From: Hippopus hippopus
Lineage: Eukaryota; Mollusca; Bivalvia; Cardiida; Cardiidae
Length of the DNA: 64,000 nt
Reading direction: 5' to 3'
Assembly: GCA_946811185.2 (NCBI GenBank)
Contig: OX328106.1
Coordinates: 11,264,777-11,328,776, forward strand
A model generated the notes under the pieces. It ran no database searches, was not told the DNA's origin, and saw only the letters and a program-made list of their open reading frames with translations. Shown here in pieces: positions 1 through 13,200 of this stretch (positions are counted from its first letter, which is position 1; the number at the start of each line of letters is the position of its first letter). The position numbers and the translations under genes are program-made.

Positions 1-19
1 TAGGGACATTCACATATTA

Positions 20-640
20 GCCGTGCTCTGTGAAAAGGAGGATTAATGCATTTGCAAAAAAAATCGAGCATGTCAGCCTGCGCAGTCCGCGCAGGCTGAC
101 ATGGGTCGAATATTTTGGTATTTTTGGTAAATTTTCTTGATGTCCAAGGACCATATTGCCTCATGATCTAGTCGGTTGTTAGACTAAATGGATTTAATGG
201 ATCCATAATTGTGTGATGATTTGCTTAGTATAATGCATCATGAAATAGAGTTTATTTCATCAGCTTGTGGTTAATATGGGGAAATATTTGCCGAAAAAGG
301 GAAAGGTATGCGAAAATAACGAGTGCCGTAAGGCACGAGTTATTTTCGCGGACCTTTCCCTTTTGAGGCAAATATTTCCCCATATTAACCACAAACTGAT
401 GAAATAAATTATATATTATATTTCCTCGGATTATTTTGTCAACGAATGCCACTTTTAAAACTTGAAAACTTAAAAAACTTAAAAAAGTAGTTCCAGATTT
501 TCGGCAGGAGGAAAATATTCACTGTGACGGGGAAATAATTCCCCCAGCTTAAATTACGACATTTCTTTACCCATAACATTTCTAAAAATAGACACATGAA
601 ATATAATATGACGCGTTAATCCTCCTTTTCACAGAACATA
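20..640. repeat. R1 palindromic element with an inner insertion
   Basis: R1 family. Full copies run about 230-280 bp, open with a GCTCTG(T/G)..AAAAGG motif and TTAATGCATCT, carry a GC-rich inner hairpin (CAGCCTGCGC core, here at about 76-103), and end with CCTTTTCACAGAGCAT. Here the left part occupies 20-242, a second hairpin occupies 251-408, and the matching right end is at 613-640. No coding capacity is seen, so it is read as a non-autonomous MITE-like element. Confidence 0.7.
251..408. repeat. 158 bp near-perfect hairpin
   Basis: Two arms of about 76 bases are inverted copies around a centre at GCCGTAAGGC (about 327-336). Both outer ends read TTTATTTCATCAG or its complement. It sits inside an R1 copy and was probably inserted there as a foldback MITE. 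Confidence 0.75.
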
Positions 641-828
641 ACTTATATATTGATTTTAAAGAAATATTCAAGTCGTCAACACTTTTTTATGGCATACTGT
701 TCATTTGGTGCAGACGCATAGAGAAATGCCAAGCTATCTATTAAGAAATAGCTCTACAGTAACTTCCTGCCTCACGCCTAGATTTTGAAAGCAGTTTAGA
801 AAACCATTCACCTTTAAAAAAAAAAATA

Positions 829-1018
829 TTAACCCTTAAGCTGCTAAGCGCGACTCAAAGACTTTTTTTGCGGACAGTGTAGATCAAGATCAGACTGCAC
901 AGGACATGCAGTCCGATAAGGATATCATTTTTCCACAAAGGATATCTCTGAAATAGCAGAGGTTTTTACTATCAGATTGAAAGTTTCATTTTACTTATGC
1001 AGCAGGTTTAAGGGTTAA
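829..1018. repeat. R3 palindromic element
   Basis: R3 family. It begins with TTAACCCTTAAGCTGCTAAG, contains GTGTAGATCAAGATCAGACT and its inverted partner, and closes with a pyrimidine/purine complement of its start (AGGGTTAA). Other copies lie near 9.9, 15.5, 29.6, 31.9, 33.6, 35.6 and 41.9 kb. Confidence 0.75.
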
Positions 1019-1117
1019 TTCCGGTGTATATATATCATAATATAAGTTCCACATTTCAAGTATGTTTACATGACGCATACATGTACATGTATATGCATGT
1101 ATGGGAGCCTTATTAAG

Positions 1118-1815
1118 CCGTGGTTGCACCTTACGTAGTTGACCGTAGTGGGAAATGACCGTAGATGGCCGTAGTTGAACGTATTAAACGTAGTTACACG
1201 TAGATAACTGTAGTTCAACGTAGTAATGAACGTAGTTTGAACTTATGATTTGCCCATAGTAAGCGCATAATTTTGGAACATGTTAAAAAATGTGTTACTG
1301 TAACCTACGATGTTGTGACCCAACTGTGACCGTAGGTTGAGCGTAGTTGATCGTAGTTAATCGTAATTGACCTTACTTAACCGTAGTATGTTTAATACGT
1401 TCCACTACAGCCAACTACGGTGATTCCCCACTACGGTCAATTACGTAAGATGTGACAGCGGTTAAAGCCATGGTCACACCTTACGTAGTTGACCGTAATA
1501 GGGAATGACCATAGATGACCGTAGTTAAACGTATTGAACGTAGTTGAACGTGGTTACACGTAGTTAATCGTAGTTAAACGTAGTAATGAACGTAGTTTGA
1601 ACTTACGATTTGCCCGTAGTAAGCGCAAAATTTTTAAACATGTTCAAAAATTTGTTACGGTTAACTACGATGTTGTGACCCTACTGTGACCGTAGTTTGA
1701 ACATAGTTGAACGTAGTTAACCGTAATTGACCTTACTTAACCGTAGTGTGTTTAAAACGTTCAACTACGGTCAACTTTGGTAATATCCTAATACGGTCAA
1801 CTACATAAAATGTGA
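1118..1815. repeat. CGTAGTT-rich repeat pair (R5)
   Basis: Two units of about 345 bp (about 1118-1465 and 1472-1812) consist almost wholly of variants of the heptamer CGTAGTT with spacers of 2-5 bases, switching to the complement AACTACG towards each right end. Unit ends are inverted (CACCTTACGTAGTTGACC and its complement), so each unit is both a foldback and an internal short-motif array. It is non-coding. Confidence 0.8.
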
Positions 1816-1987
1816 CCAGACCTGGATTCAATTATTTTAAAAAGTAGTTAATGAGTTACAATTAAATTAGAAATGTTTCAATTAAATTATGATTATAATT
1901 ACTTGCTTTCTATAAAAGTAATGAATCAAATACATAATTTTTTTTTGATCATTTGGCATTGTATTAATAAACAGTGTATGAAACGTT

Positions 1988-2190
1988 ACCTGCTAGGTAC
2001 CACACAAACCCAAGCTTTAATGATCCTGAAAGATAAAGCCTAAGAGAACATTGCGAGGTAAGGAGAATATGCTGGTTACCAGCATTTTCTCCTTTCCTTG
2101 CAATGTTTTCTACTTCATCAAAGACAGAAATTTTCATTCGAGCTCCATTAGATCTATCATCTGCATATACTTTTAGTTTGTTAGATTCCA
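1988..2190. repeat. R2 palindromic element
   Basis: R2 family: about 220 bp, with outer ends resembling TTTACCAAACAAT/ATTGTTTGGTAAA, inner arms GAAAACATTGTGGGAAAAGG and a central GCTGGTTACCAGC palindrome. This copy has its centre at about 2070-2090. Confidence 0.75.
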
Positions 2191-2289
2191 AATTTTGCTA
2201 GTTTGGTAAATAACTAAAGAACGAGGTAGATCTTTTAACTCGATAAAATGTAAAAAACACAACTATGATGAATGTACCATTGATTACTT

Positions 2290-2512
2290 CTTTACCATAC
2301 AATCCTTTTCCATACAATCCTGACTTTCAACGACCCTGAAACACACAGTTTTTGAAAATATTGTGGGAAAAGGAGAAAATATTGGCTTTTTTTCCTTTTT
2401 CCAAAATGTTTTCTACCCTTTAACAGACAAGTTCCAGCGTCTAAGCTACATTTAATTTGTCATCTGAAAGGTCTTACAATTTGGACAGTTTTGGTATAGG
2501 GTTTATCCATTT
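2290..2512. repeat. R2 palindromic element
   Basis: A second R2 copy, with its arms at TTTTTGAAAATATTGTGGGA and the complement, and outer ends CTTTACCATACAAT and TTTGGTATAGGG. It is nested in the transposon of 1815-2776. Confidence 0.7.
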
Positions 2513-2776
2513 CAACAGTTTAACATTCATGAATGATCTGGCAACACCTTCTTAGGTGATAACCAAGGGTGAATTTGCATTGTTTGCTACATATAAATGA
2601 AAACTAATTGAATTTAATATTGTTAATCATTTACTTATTATATTCTTTTAATAATTAATTTCTATTAAAGTAATTCATTTTTACATCAATTACCAATAAC
2701 TTTAAGATGACAAAAAAAAAAAAACTATAATTAATTACAATTAATTAAATTATAATTGTAATTGGACCCAGGTCTG

Positions 2777-3455
2777 GATGTTTTACGTTTTACCGTAGCT
2801 TAACGCAGTTGACCTTAATTTACCGTAGTTGTGCGTACTTAGGACGTAGTTTATGCGTAATTTAGCGTAGTTAATCGTAGTAAGACGTAGTAATACCCTA
2901 GTTAACCCTAGCCACTTTGCACGTAGTTGAATGTAGTTAACCGTACTTACATGTAGTTCAACCTACTTAGACTTTCTGTATCGCCAAGTTTGAATCTACT
3001 TTGAACGTACTTTAACGTAGTTGACCATAGCAGCACTACCGCAGACTACGTTTGAAATTAACTACGGACAACTACATGCATGACCGTAAATGTGACCATG
3101 GCTTAAAGTACAATGACTGCAGCTTACTCGTACTAAGCAGGCACAACCACAACGCTTTACCGTAGCTTAACGCAGTTGACCTTAATTTACCGTAGTTGTG
3201 CTTACTTAGGACGTAGTTTATACGTAGTTTAGCGTAGTTAATCATAGTCAGACGTAGTAATACCCTAGTTAGCCCTAGCCACTTTGCACGTAGTTGAACC
3301 GTACTTACGCGTAGTTCAACCTACTTAGACTTTCTATATTCCCTCTGTTTGCCAAGTTTGAATCTACTTTGAACGTATTTCAACCTAGTTGACCGTAGAC
3401 AACGTTTGAAATGAACTACGGACAACTACGTGCATGACCGTAAATGAGACCATGG
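2777..3455. repeat. CGTAGTT-rich repeat pair (R5), second locus
   Basis: Two further units (about 2777-3105 and 3150-3455) built from GTAGTT/AACTAC variants. The units are about 90% alike, sharing phrases such as TTACCGTAGCTTAACGCAGT, so they duplicated locally after the motif array formed. Confidence 0.75.
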
Positions 3456-3650
3456 CTTTAGTGTTATTTCTGTTCGGCGTGGTAACATGGAAACAGTAGC
3501 GAGGCTTGGGTTGCTATAGCGAAACAATAATCGAGCTAGTGGTTATTAGAGTGCAACTAAATGTACATGTTTTGATGATGTACAATTCTCACATAAAGAT
3601 TTCTCAGCCTGTGACTTTCAGCAACTGCTTTTAATCCATTCACCGCCAAC

Positions 3651-3908
3651 TTAATACTTTACAAAGCGGTAGTTTATAGCCCCGCCATCTCTAAAAGCAC
3701 TTGCAGATGGCGATTGATAAGATTTGTGTCCAAGAAAATAGAAAACATTGTGAGGGTAGAAGAACAGAAACGAAGAGAGTTTTTGACACAGTTCATAAAC
3801 AAGTACCAAACGATATTTATTCAAAATCTGACTTCTCAAGTTGTGGAGTCGTATCTTGTCTACGCCGTCTGCAAAATTATGAATGATTTGTTTCGTGTGT
3901 GCCGATGA
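3651..3908 (+). other. Open frame of unknown nature
   Basis: One + strand frame stays open from about 3660 to a TGA at 3906-3908. The peptide is Lys/Glu-rich, then hydrophobic (for example KKIENIVRVEEQKRREFLT). There is no signal peptide or recognised domain. It could be an exon relic, an alternative exon of gene A, or chance, since the - strand is also open over 3651-3839. Low confidence. Confidence 0.2.
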
Positions 3909-3944
3909 AAAGGGTTTGAATAAGTAGAAATAACACTTTTAAAC

Positions 3945-4155
3945 TTTACCAATCTCGAGCATTGTGACGGAAAGCTTTTGAAAACATTTTGGGAACAGGA
4001 GGAAATGCTAGTAACCAACATTTTTTTCCTTTTCCCAAACTGTTTTCTAGCCTTTCAATGACAAATTCCGACATGTTATGCACACTTTATTTGTTGTCTG
4101 CAAATACTTTGAATTTGGACTAGTCCTAAAACTTTGCAGTTTGGTAAAGAGTTAA
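3945..4155. repeat. R2 palindromic element
   Basis: R2 copy ending about 35 bp before a predicted splice acceptor of gene A. Its centre (GCTAGTAACCAAC) is diverged and its right end reads TTTGGTAAAGAG. Confidence 0.65.
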
Positions 4156-4191
4156 GAATAGGGACATGCGATTTTATGTTCGATTTTCCAG

Positions 4192-4254
4192 GTCACGACA
4201 CACCAGTGATTACGTACGCTCCGCCCACACCACCGAGTCCAGGAAAAAGACATG
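4192..4254 (+). CDS. Gene A exon a
   Basis: A 63 bp exon in phase 1-1 between TTTTCCAG and GGTAATA. It encodes a Pro/Thr-rich linker (TPVITYAPPTPPSPGKR). It is the first exon I can place with confidence. Confidence 0.55.
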
Positions 4255-7200
4255 GTAATATATTTCTGTATTAGGTATTCTGTACTTTATCTTAATGGAC
4301 AAGATTTAAAAAAAAAAACGAGTCTACCATCCGAGTTTTTAGTTTCTGCATATTTGTCAGTATTTACGGGGAATATGCAGAAAAACGTGTAAGGAAATTA
4401 ATGAGTAATATACAAAGGATTTCTCGATTTTGATGAGCACAATTTTTGAATGATGGAGCCTTTAAAAGTTGTGGAGATGGAACCATTACACGTGCTGAAA
4501 GCAATATTTAAGGTATGCTTTTTTACTCATTTGATGAAACGTGAGGCAAATCATTTTCATATCTGATAAGGTAAATGATCAACACTTACTGATACATATA
4601 TCCAAATGTTCGTTCTAGCCTCACACCATAGTTTTCAAACTGCGAATCAGAACAGCTTTGGAGTTAACGCCATGTCGTTTTCTAACTCAAAACCTTGAGT
4701 TAGTTTCTTTATTGGGTTAATTAGAATAATGTAAAGGGCACTTCATCGTATAGCATGAACTAAAAGTTCATAAAGACTGTTTTGCTAAATGATGTCAATT
4801 AAGCTCTTTTACCGATTTATGGCCCAACTTCCAGAACAGATGCACCGTCTCTGACACTGTTTTCGAATTGGAACTCCAGATTGGGAGTTTAGTTACCTCG
4901 TCGAAATTCCAGATTGAAAGTTAAGTTGCCTGATCAAAGTAAAGATGAAATGCGAAACAGAGGTGACACCAGAGATAAGAGACCATGTAGATATCAATAT
5001 TGATGGTTTTAGCTCACTACTTGAAACAACTTTAAGATATGTGCAAATTTTAGGATTTGTCAGTTCCTGTGATATATCGAAAACGTGAATCAGTTGTGGT
5101 TGCAATGAATGACATTATTTATGTTTGTTTATGACAGCTAATGTTCCACCAGTGAAGCGACAGTTCCAGGCCACTCATCACCATTCAGGTCAACCAACTG
5201 ATAAATGTTGGGATTCAAATGCTGTTGACTGCGATTCAGATGCACCAGAAAAAACTAAAGGTATTCGATTTTTGGCTGATTAAGTGCTGACAGTTTGAGA
5301 AAGCATTGTTCGAAAAGAAGCAGTTGGCTTTTTTAGCATGCAAGAGTTCCTTTTCCCTTTTCGAACATGTTTTACAATCTTTTCATCTAATGCCTTCTGT
5401 CATGTTATGAGTTACAGATTTTGGTATAGTTAATAAAGCCTTTGTATTATTTAATGGTTTGACACATTACTCGTATCTACACTATATGATATTATAACTT
5501 GCATTTCGCTTTGTTTCAGTGTGTATAAATACTCCAGTAACTCTTTACACAGTGTACTAGATTTCTGCCATGCTCCGTGACAATGGGGGTTTAATGTATC
5601 TGCAAAACGTATCGACCTAGGTCAGCCTGTGCAGTCCGCGCATGCTGACCTATGTCGATCGAAACTGTTTGCTTTTTGGCAAACTTTCTGCATGTCCAAG
5701 GACCATTCTAAGCAAGGATTTCGTCGATTGTTGCATACAGTGGGTTATCTTGATCTATAATTGTGTTATGACTTGCTTGGTATAATGTATCAAGGAGGTG
5801 CATTATATCCTCTTGTGCCAGAGCATGGCTCGTATAAGTATACAACGCGTACATAGTGTTGTAGTGTATCAAAATTATCTAACGAGGTTGGGAGAATTGA
5901 TAATTATCGAGTCTTGGCGAGACAACTATCAATTCTCACAACCGACTTAGATATTTAATATATACTTTTTTATTAACGACAACACTGTGCACGTATTACA
6001 TTTATCTTTTAACGTCTGATTTGTTGGTTACTGAAATAATGTTGAAAGCGGCGTTTATTACCATACAATAATCAATCAAACTGATTTGTTGGTGTTATTT
6101 CTAACAACAACAAACACGAATTTAGCATTTCAGGCCGAAAGTAGTTCTGGTTCCACGTGCTGTTCCATAAATATCCGTGGTATATATCAATAATATACCG
6201 CAAAGGATATATTGCATTGATATTCAGCTAATTGAAGGATGAATGTGGTTCCACTTTTCTTTTTTAAATTTATATGCCGTGTGAATCAAAATACAGTACA
6301 ATTGTTTTGTTATTAGATCCGACAAATACAACAGCATCAACATCAAACGGAGACGTGGAAGGCAAAGGTTAGGAAATGATTGCTTGGTGTCGGTGAAGCT
6401 GAAAAATGCCGAAAAAAAATTAGCTTGGGATCTAGCTTTTCATTTTGTTGCTCATTTCTCTCGGAAGCTATTGCTTGCTTGTAAATGGTTAAAGATAACG
6501 GTTGCATTATCTTTTGCTATATAAGGTTTTATTGAAATTTAAAAAGCGGACTTTTGGAAAATACGAGCATAGCTTATGCACAATTCATCCTCTATAAATG
6601 CTGAGATGCTTTGCTTCGCAAATGTATTTTAACCCCTGGAGCGCTGAGTAAATCCCACAGATTTCTTAAGTCCAGAGATAAGACCCAAATAATTGCAATT
6701 TCATTATTTGCTTTTGTCTGTGGTGCTTTAAGACTGCAGACAGTAGTGATTAACGATCAGATTGCACGTTTTGTGCAGTCTGATCTTGATCTTCACTGGC
6801 TGCAAAGGCAACTGTAGCAGTGAAAGAGTAGATATGAACTAATACAACAAATACATCTATTTGTTATGTTGAGAGAAAAACCGAGAACCTTACATTTAAA
6901 CATATCAACTCGAATCCTTATGTGACATTTTTTTATTCGAAACATAAATCAAACACTTTTGTTTAAGTTAAATAATCTTTAGATGGTGCTAGTTACAAAA
7001 CATCATAGCTAGATGCCAGTGGGTCTTGATATTTTTCCCGAATTCTTTTACAAGGTATTCCTCTAAATTTTTTAACAGTGACAACTGTCGTCAAACAACG
7101 CGCACTATTAAACTAATACTACTTGTTTCCCCTATTCTAAAGAGCCTCTAGACACTATTTGATTTGATCTGATTTGGCCATGTTAGTTTTTAACCCTTTC

Positions 7201-10200
7201 CCAAATGACAAATTTTGGACACTTCCAAATCGAAAGCGTTAGCAGGTGATAGATCTGAAAGCGATACAAATGATAGACGAACCACTGACGATGATGGCTA
7301 CAAAGCTCATCCTGAGTACCTTGTGCTCACTGAAGCCAAAAATTGTTACAAAAGTAGCTGTTGCAGGAAGTGGCTACAAAGTATCAATTCCGCGATATAC
7401 TTGGCGATTTATGCTTGGTTTTTTTTTCTGTTTTGTTTCTGTTTTTTACGTGTGTCTTGAAACCATAATAGTCCTTTAAAAACGCTTAGGTGCTTTGCTT
7501 TTTGTAACAATACTTGGAAGTGAATTCCAGTAATTCATTAAGCACTTTTATTGCGGGCGTGTTAATTAATGTCACAGGTGGCAATCGGCGGTTGACAATT
7601 GTTCAGGCTTCATTTTTCGGTAGACAATTTTTTCTCTGTTGCAGGATATTATTGGCTATTTTTTTTCCAAATTTTTTCTCAAGTCGTCATGCCAATTAAC
7701 ATTTTTAGGAGTTGTATTCTGGCAAAAGAGGATATAATGCATCTCCGTGATCCATCATACCAAACAAGTCATCAGATAATTATGGATCCATAAAATCCGT
7801 TTTGTCTAGGAACTAACTAAATAGTAAGGTAAACTAGTCCTCTGGTATGCAGAAAATTGACCATTAACAAAACGTTTCAACGCAGGCTGACATGGGTCGA
7901 TACTTTTTCCTGATACATTTAACCCTCTTTTCCAAGAGCATAAACTCATAAACATGCTGTAATTAGGGTCCATGTTCAGCAACCATTTTTTTCTAATACA
8001 TTGTTTAATTATCAAGAACTTTCTAAGTTTTAAAGTAACACAATATGGCCTGCAACACATGAAAAGGGGCATTCGGACATTTGCGTAAAGTGCTGTCTCG
8101 GATCAGCCTGCGCACTCCGCGCAGGCTAATCCGAAACGACACTTTCCGTTTTTATGTAATTCTTTGTTTCACGCAGGTCTACTGTAGGAAAAAATCTAAT
8201 GTAGTCGTAAAGTGCCATCTCGGATTAGCCTGCGCGGACTGCGCAGGCTGATCCGAGACGGCACTTTACGCAAATGTCCGAATGCCCCTTTTCGCGTGTT
8301 GCAACCCATATCTGATTGACTGAACCAAATAGTTTAGCCAACAAGACAAAACTTTACTTTCTAAATCTAGTATAAGACCAAGATTGCAATTTTGAATGCT
8401 TTGTGAAGACAGGCTTTGATCATCAACGAAGACTAGTAGGGACTGTTTTACTAAACTACTTATGCAAACGTAAATAAGAAATTTCGGAAGTTTTTACGTA
8501 ACTCCGAGTTTTGCGTTTTACTAAAGTTTTCGTAGCTAAGTACGAACGTAAGTTTTTACGTAACTTTACGTACAAAAATATCGGTCGTAAGTAAGAATAT
8601 AGGCTGAATCTGGAGGCATTTTGTATTGTATTGTCATAGAGGAAGAAATTTGAGGGGAAAAAAAAAGACATAAGTATCGTAACAGTTATCTGAAGTAGTC
8701 ATAAATTTCATTTTTTAACGAATTATTTTCTTCACGCATACAGTATCCATAGTTGACGGAAGAGGCTGGCATATGAGATGACGTAAAGCGCGAGAAATGT
8801 AGGGTAAATGCACGTAAATTACGTCATATGTCTGTCTGGTTGAATGGCACGCGCTGTTTACCCAGGTAACAAATGCGCGGGAACTACCGTTTCTGCGTTC
8901 AATTGAAGAGTTACGAAAACACTTAATGTACGCTTATTTACAAAGTTACGAACGTTTAGTAAAACGGACTTACGAATTTTGTAAATTTGAATGTAAGTGT
9001 AAAGTTACGAAAATTATTACGCAAAAACTTACGAATTGTTAGTAAAACGGTCCCTAGCTAGGTTCTTTCGAAGAATGTCGTATGAGGACTGACTTCTAGA
9101 GCGTCATATAGACTCATGAAGTCTTAGCTTTACACACCTTTTCATCATTGCTTTTGAATACCGTTTGTGATTTATTGGATAAATTGGGTTTATTTGTTGC
9201 AAAAATGACATAAATAACATAACAACTTCTGATGTTTATCTAGAGAAGACCACAAAAATAATTACAATCCGGAACGGTAAATCACAAAAAAAAAAAAACA
9301 TTGCGGAGCACAAGCTTTTGAAAAACTCCCTGGAAGAGCGTTGTCAGGATAATATCCTTTTACCAGACGACAAAATTTTAGCCTTGTCCAAATTGAAAGC
9401 ATTTGCAGACGAAAATTTCAATCTTGCTCAAATGGTACAATTTTTATATGCTAGGATATAGAACATTGTGGGAAAAGGAGAAAATGCTGGTTACCAGCAT
9501 TTTCTCTTTTTTCCACAATGTTTTCAAAAGGCTTCTTTCCCAGGGTCGTTAAAAGTCGGAAATGTATGATAAAGGGTTAAAAGAATACATACATTTGCCA
9601 CGCCTCGTGCCATATGTTCTCTCCTTTCTTGCTAACTATGAATATAGTTTTCTATGTAAAAAATGTAACTTCCACAATATTTCCTAGATCTCACCAATAT
9701 CACCACTGTTTGCTCGCTTATATTATTTTGTTTATTCCACGAAGATTTCCCTGGAAGCGAATATCGGCCACGTCCGACACCCGACAAGAATTGGGACTCA
9801 AAACCATCTACAAAAGCCCCTGGTAAGTATCTTTCGTTCATCTTCAGGTAGGTTTGGGCCACTCAGATGTGATTTAACCCATAGGCTGCTGAGCGCGACT
9901 CGCAGACCTTTTGCGCACAGTGTAGATCAAGATCAGACTGCACATAACGTGCAGTCTGATCTTGGATCTACACTGTCCGATAAGGAGATATCTTTGGTCC
10001 AAAAATACCTTTGAACTAGTAAAATCTTGGTTTTTACTATCGGCCTGAAAGTTTCATTTCATTTATTTAGTAGAATAAGGCTTAAGTTTAAAACGAATTC
10101 TAGGACTGACTGAAAAACCTGAAGTTGCAATGATCCTTGATTTGTTGTCAAGAGTCTCCTGTAGATTCACCCTGAGGTCAAACTGTTGTGTATCAGATTC

Positions 10201-13200
10201 CGAACTGAGAAATTTAGGCAGCATTAAGCAGTAGATCTTCAAGTTACACTTTATAGTTCCTGAGAAAGGCGAAATATAGATCCTTGAAAAAAAAAATTAC
10301 ATGCATTTATTCTAGCTGCGATTACATGAGCTGTGCTCTGTAAAAAGGGGGGCTTAATGCATCTGTTAAAAAGAATCAACCCAAGTTAGCCTGCTCGTCA
10401 ATTTTCTGCATGTCCAAGGACGAGTTTACCTCACGATTCAGTCGGTTTTTAGTCAAAGTGAGCTGTGCTTTGTAAAAAGGGGGCTTAATGCATCTGCAAA
10501 AAGAATCAACCCAGGTCAGCCAGCTTGTCAATTTTCTGCATGTCCAAGGACGAGTTTATCTCACGATTCAGTCGGTTGTTAGTCAAAGTGGACTAAATGG
10601 ATTTATATCTGTGTGATGACTCGCTTGGTATTATGCATCATGAGATGCACAAAGCTCTCTTTTGCGAGAGCATGGCGCATATATATGGTTGTTTTATAGA
10701 GAAAACGCTGTGAAACACGTGCCTCGAGTACTACAGAAATACATGTATACAACAGGGTTGTTTTATAGAGAAAACGCTGCAATACACGTGCCTCGAGTAC
10801 TACAGAAATATACAGGATTGTTTTATGGAGAAAACGCTGCAATACACGTGCCTCGATTACTATAGAAATCTACAGGATTGTTTAATAGACAAAACGCTGC
10901 AATACACGTGTCTCGAGTACTACAGGAATCTATACCGGATTGTTTTATAGAGAAAACGCTGTGAAACACGTGTCTCGAGTACTACAGAAATATACAGGAA
11001 TATTTCATAGAGAAAACACGGTGAAACACGTGCCTCGAGTACTACAGAAATATACAGAAAAAATAGTGGTTTTATCCATTCATCGCTCTATCTGTTTCGT
11101 AGCCATTTGTCAACTATTACCGTCACACTTAGAATGTCTCATGTAATGTGCGAGGGGCCAGTGGCTATAGTGTTGAATTGTTGTATTGTATTGTGTTGTA
11201 TTGTATCGTGCAGTGAAGAATGCGCAGAACCAACAATAAATCTTTTAAAGTCACTTATACGCTAACATCCATAATCTGCTCTTTAGAGAATGATTAAAGA
11301 TGTAGTTGCTTATTTGCCTCTTTTTTATTTTAGTACTGAACACATTTATGTCAGTGAAAAAAAAACAAGTGTCAAAGGTTAACATACTTTTAATTTTAGA
11401 GACAACCAAGACCAAAGATATGTCTTCAGAGCAAACTACGGACTCTTTAACAACTGAAGTCCTATCAACAAGTCCTGCAAACACGATTGATCCAATCCAA
11501 ACAGAAACATCAACATCGAGCACTCCCGACTTGATTTCGTCGACAGACATTTTAGTCAAGGGTTCTACGGAAATGACGACACCGGAAAATACATCTATGG
11601 TACCACCGCTGATTCAGAGTACGGCGGTTCCCATCAGACTGACAACCAAACAACTTCAAACATCTGATATGTCCACAGAGAGTTCAACATCGACATCTAC
11701 AACCTCAAAGCCAAGTTCCACCATACAGACAACAGACCCGCCGATTGTTTCAACAGACCCAAGCAGTACACTATCGACTGGTCAGCCATATCCACCAACA
11801 CAGACCACCGACGATCCAACGATAGGTTCAAGCGGTATAGAATAGGTTTTATCATCTCATCAAACTTTTTTACTTCGATACACTTTTTAGTTTCACTATT
11901 TGTGCCCGTTGGAACATATAGTCTTTGTTCGTTCTACTTTCAACATATTATGTTAAGATTTGAACCCTCTCGGTAGGCGAAAAGACAACCATTCGCTACA
12001 TATTCTCAACAAAGAACATTACGTGAAAAGGAGGAAATGCTACGTACCAGCATTCTCTCCTTGTCCCAGAATGTTTTCAAAAGACTTTTTCCTTGGGTCG
12101 TTAAACCAAAGGATTTTGTTGTAAAGTATTAAAAGTTCCAAAAGATTTAATGTTTGAATGAAATAAAACGGGCAAACATGTAATTTACTTTTAAGCAAAT
12201 TCTATTCGAAGTTCCCCAACTACTCACTTTAGGCCATATGTAGAAATGTGTTTAAATCAATAAAATTAGCAATATCTTTGGCCCCAAAGAATAGAAAGAA
12301 CCTTCAGATTTGTTATTGGAAATGAGTCTTGGTCGGGAGAATATTACGTCAGGTTGAAATTGTTAACAACGGGGGAGTGTATTGCGAGAGTAATTTGCAT
12401 ACCTCCAATCTAAGAATAGAAAGCTAGATTATTTGTTTCAACACGGGAAATGGCGCACTCATCTGTTTGTAGGTTCATGTCCTTTCACCTTCTTTCAGCG
12501 ATCCAAAAACGCTAAATATTAATGTACTCATACAAAAATTATATTTCCAATGAACTCTCCATATAAAATTTCCGACATCCTCGAGTAAATGGCTGTTGCG
12601 TTCTTGTGACAAAGATTGCTGTGACAGTATACCTGTCACTTTGTAGAGTATCTCGGCTCCACTGTCTTGCCAACCACTTGAATATGCAAAGTGAAGGTTG
12701 TACAGAGTTATGTGACAAGCATCATGCAATATCCTCGGTTGAACAAGTAAATAGCCGCCAAGTCCAAAATGCATTTTTTATCCGTCGTATTCTATGCAAT
12801 CTCGAAACCACCAGGTGTATTATTTGTCATAAAGCCTCAAGAATGACTATAGTTTTTCATAGAATATCGACGAAATTGGTTACATTTGGTTTGAAATGAG
12901 TAAATAGGGGACTTTAATATTCCATAAAGTACACATGTATACTGGAAATCTTGCTCCAAACTGATTTATATCGTTTGAGTTCTAGAAACCTTTTACAAAT
13001 GACAGAAACACCAACGCAGACATCTCAAGCTACAGCGCCACCGACAATGAGCACAGCTGATACAACAACGACGTCCACACCAACTCCGGCTACGTCATCA
13101 ACAGCAAGTTCAACAGCAAGTTCAACAGCGAGTTCTAGCTCGAGTACAGCACAATCATCAACGCAATCATCTTCTCCCGCCACCCCGCCGCCATTGATGA

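Larger units (their letters stand above)
1815..2776. mobile_element. Non-autonomous DNA transposon with CCAGACCTGG ends
   Basis: Left end CCAGACCTGGATTCAATTA and right end complement (TAATTGGACCCAGGTCTGG) form terminal inverted repeats around about 960 bp. Subterminal DNA is AT-rich. The interior holds two R2 copies. I could not find a clean target duplication, and no transposase is encoded. The ends recall hAT-type MITEs, but that is inference. Confidence 0.55.

Noticed and set aside
10687..11056. CRISPR-like array
   Set aside because: Units are contiguous 60 bp copies without unique spacers, in eukaryotic intron DNA: a minisatellite.
11251..11559. A 102-codon - strand frame
   Set aside because: Antisense shadow of mucin exon e; no splice sites or domain.
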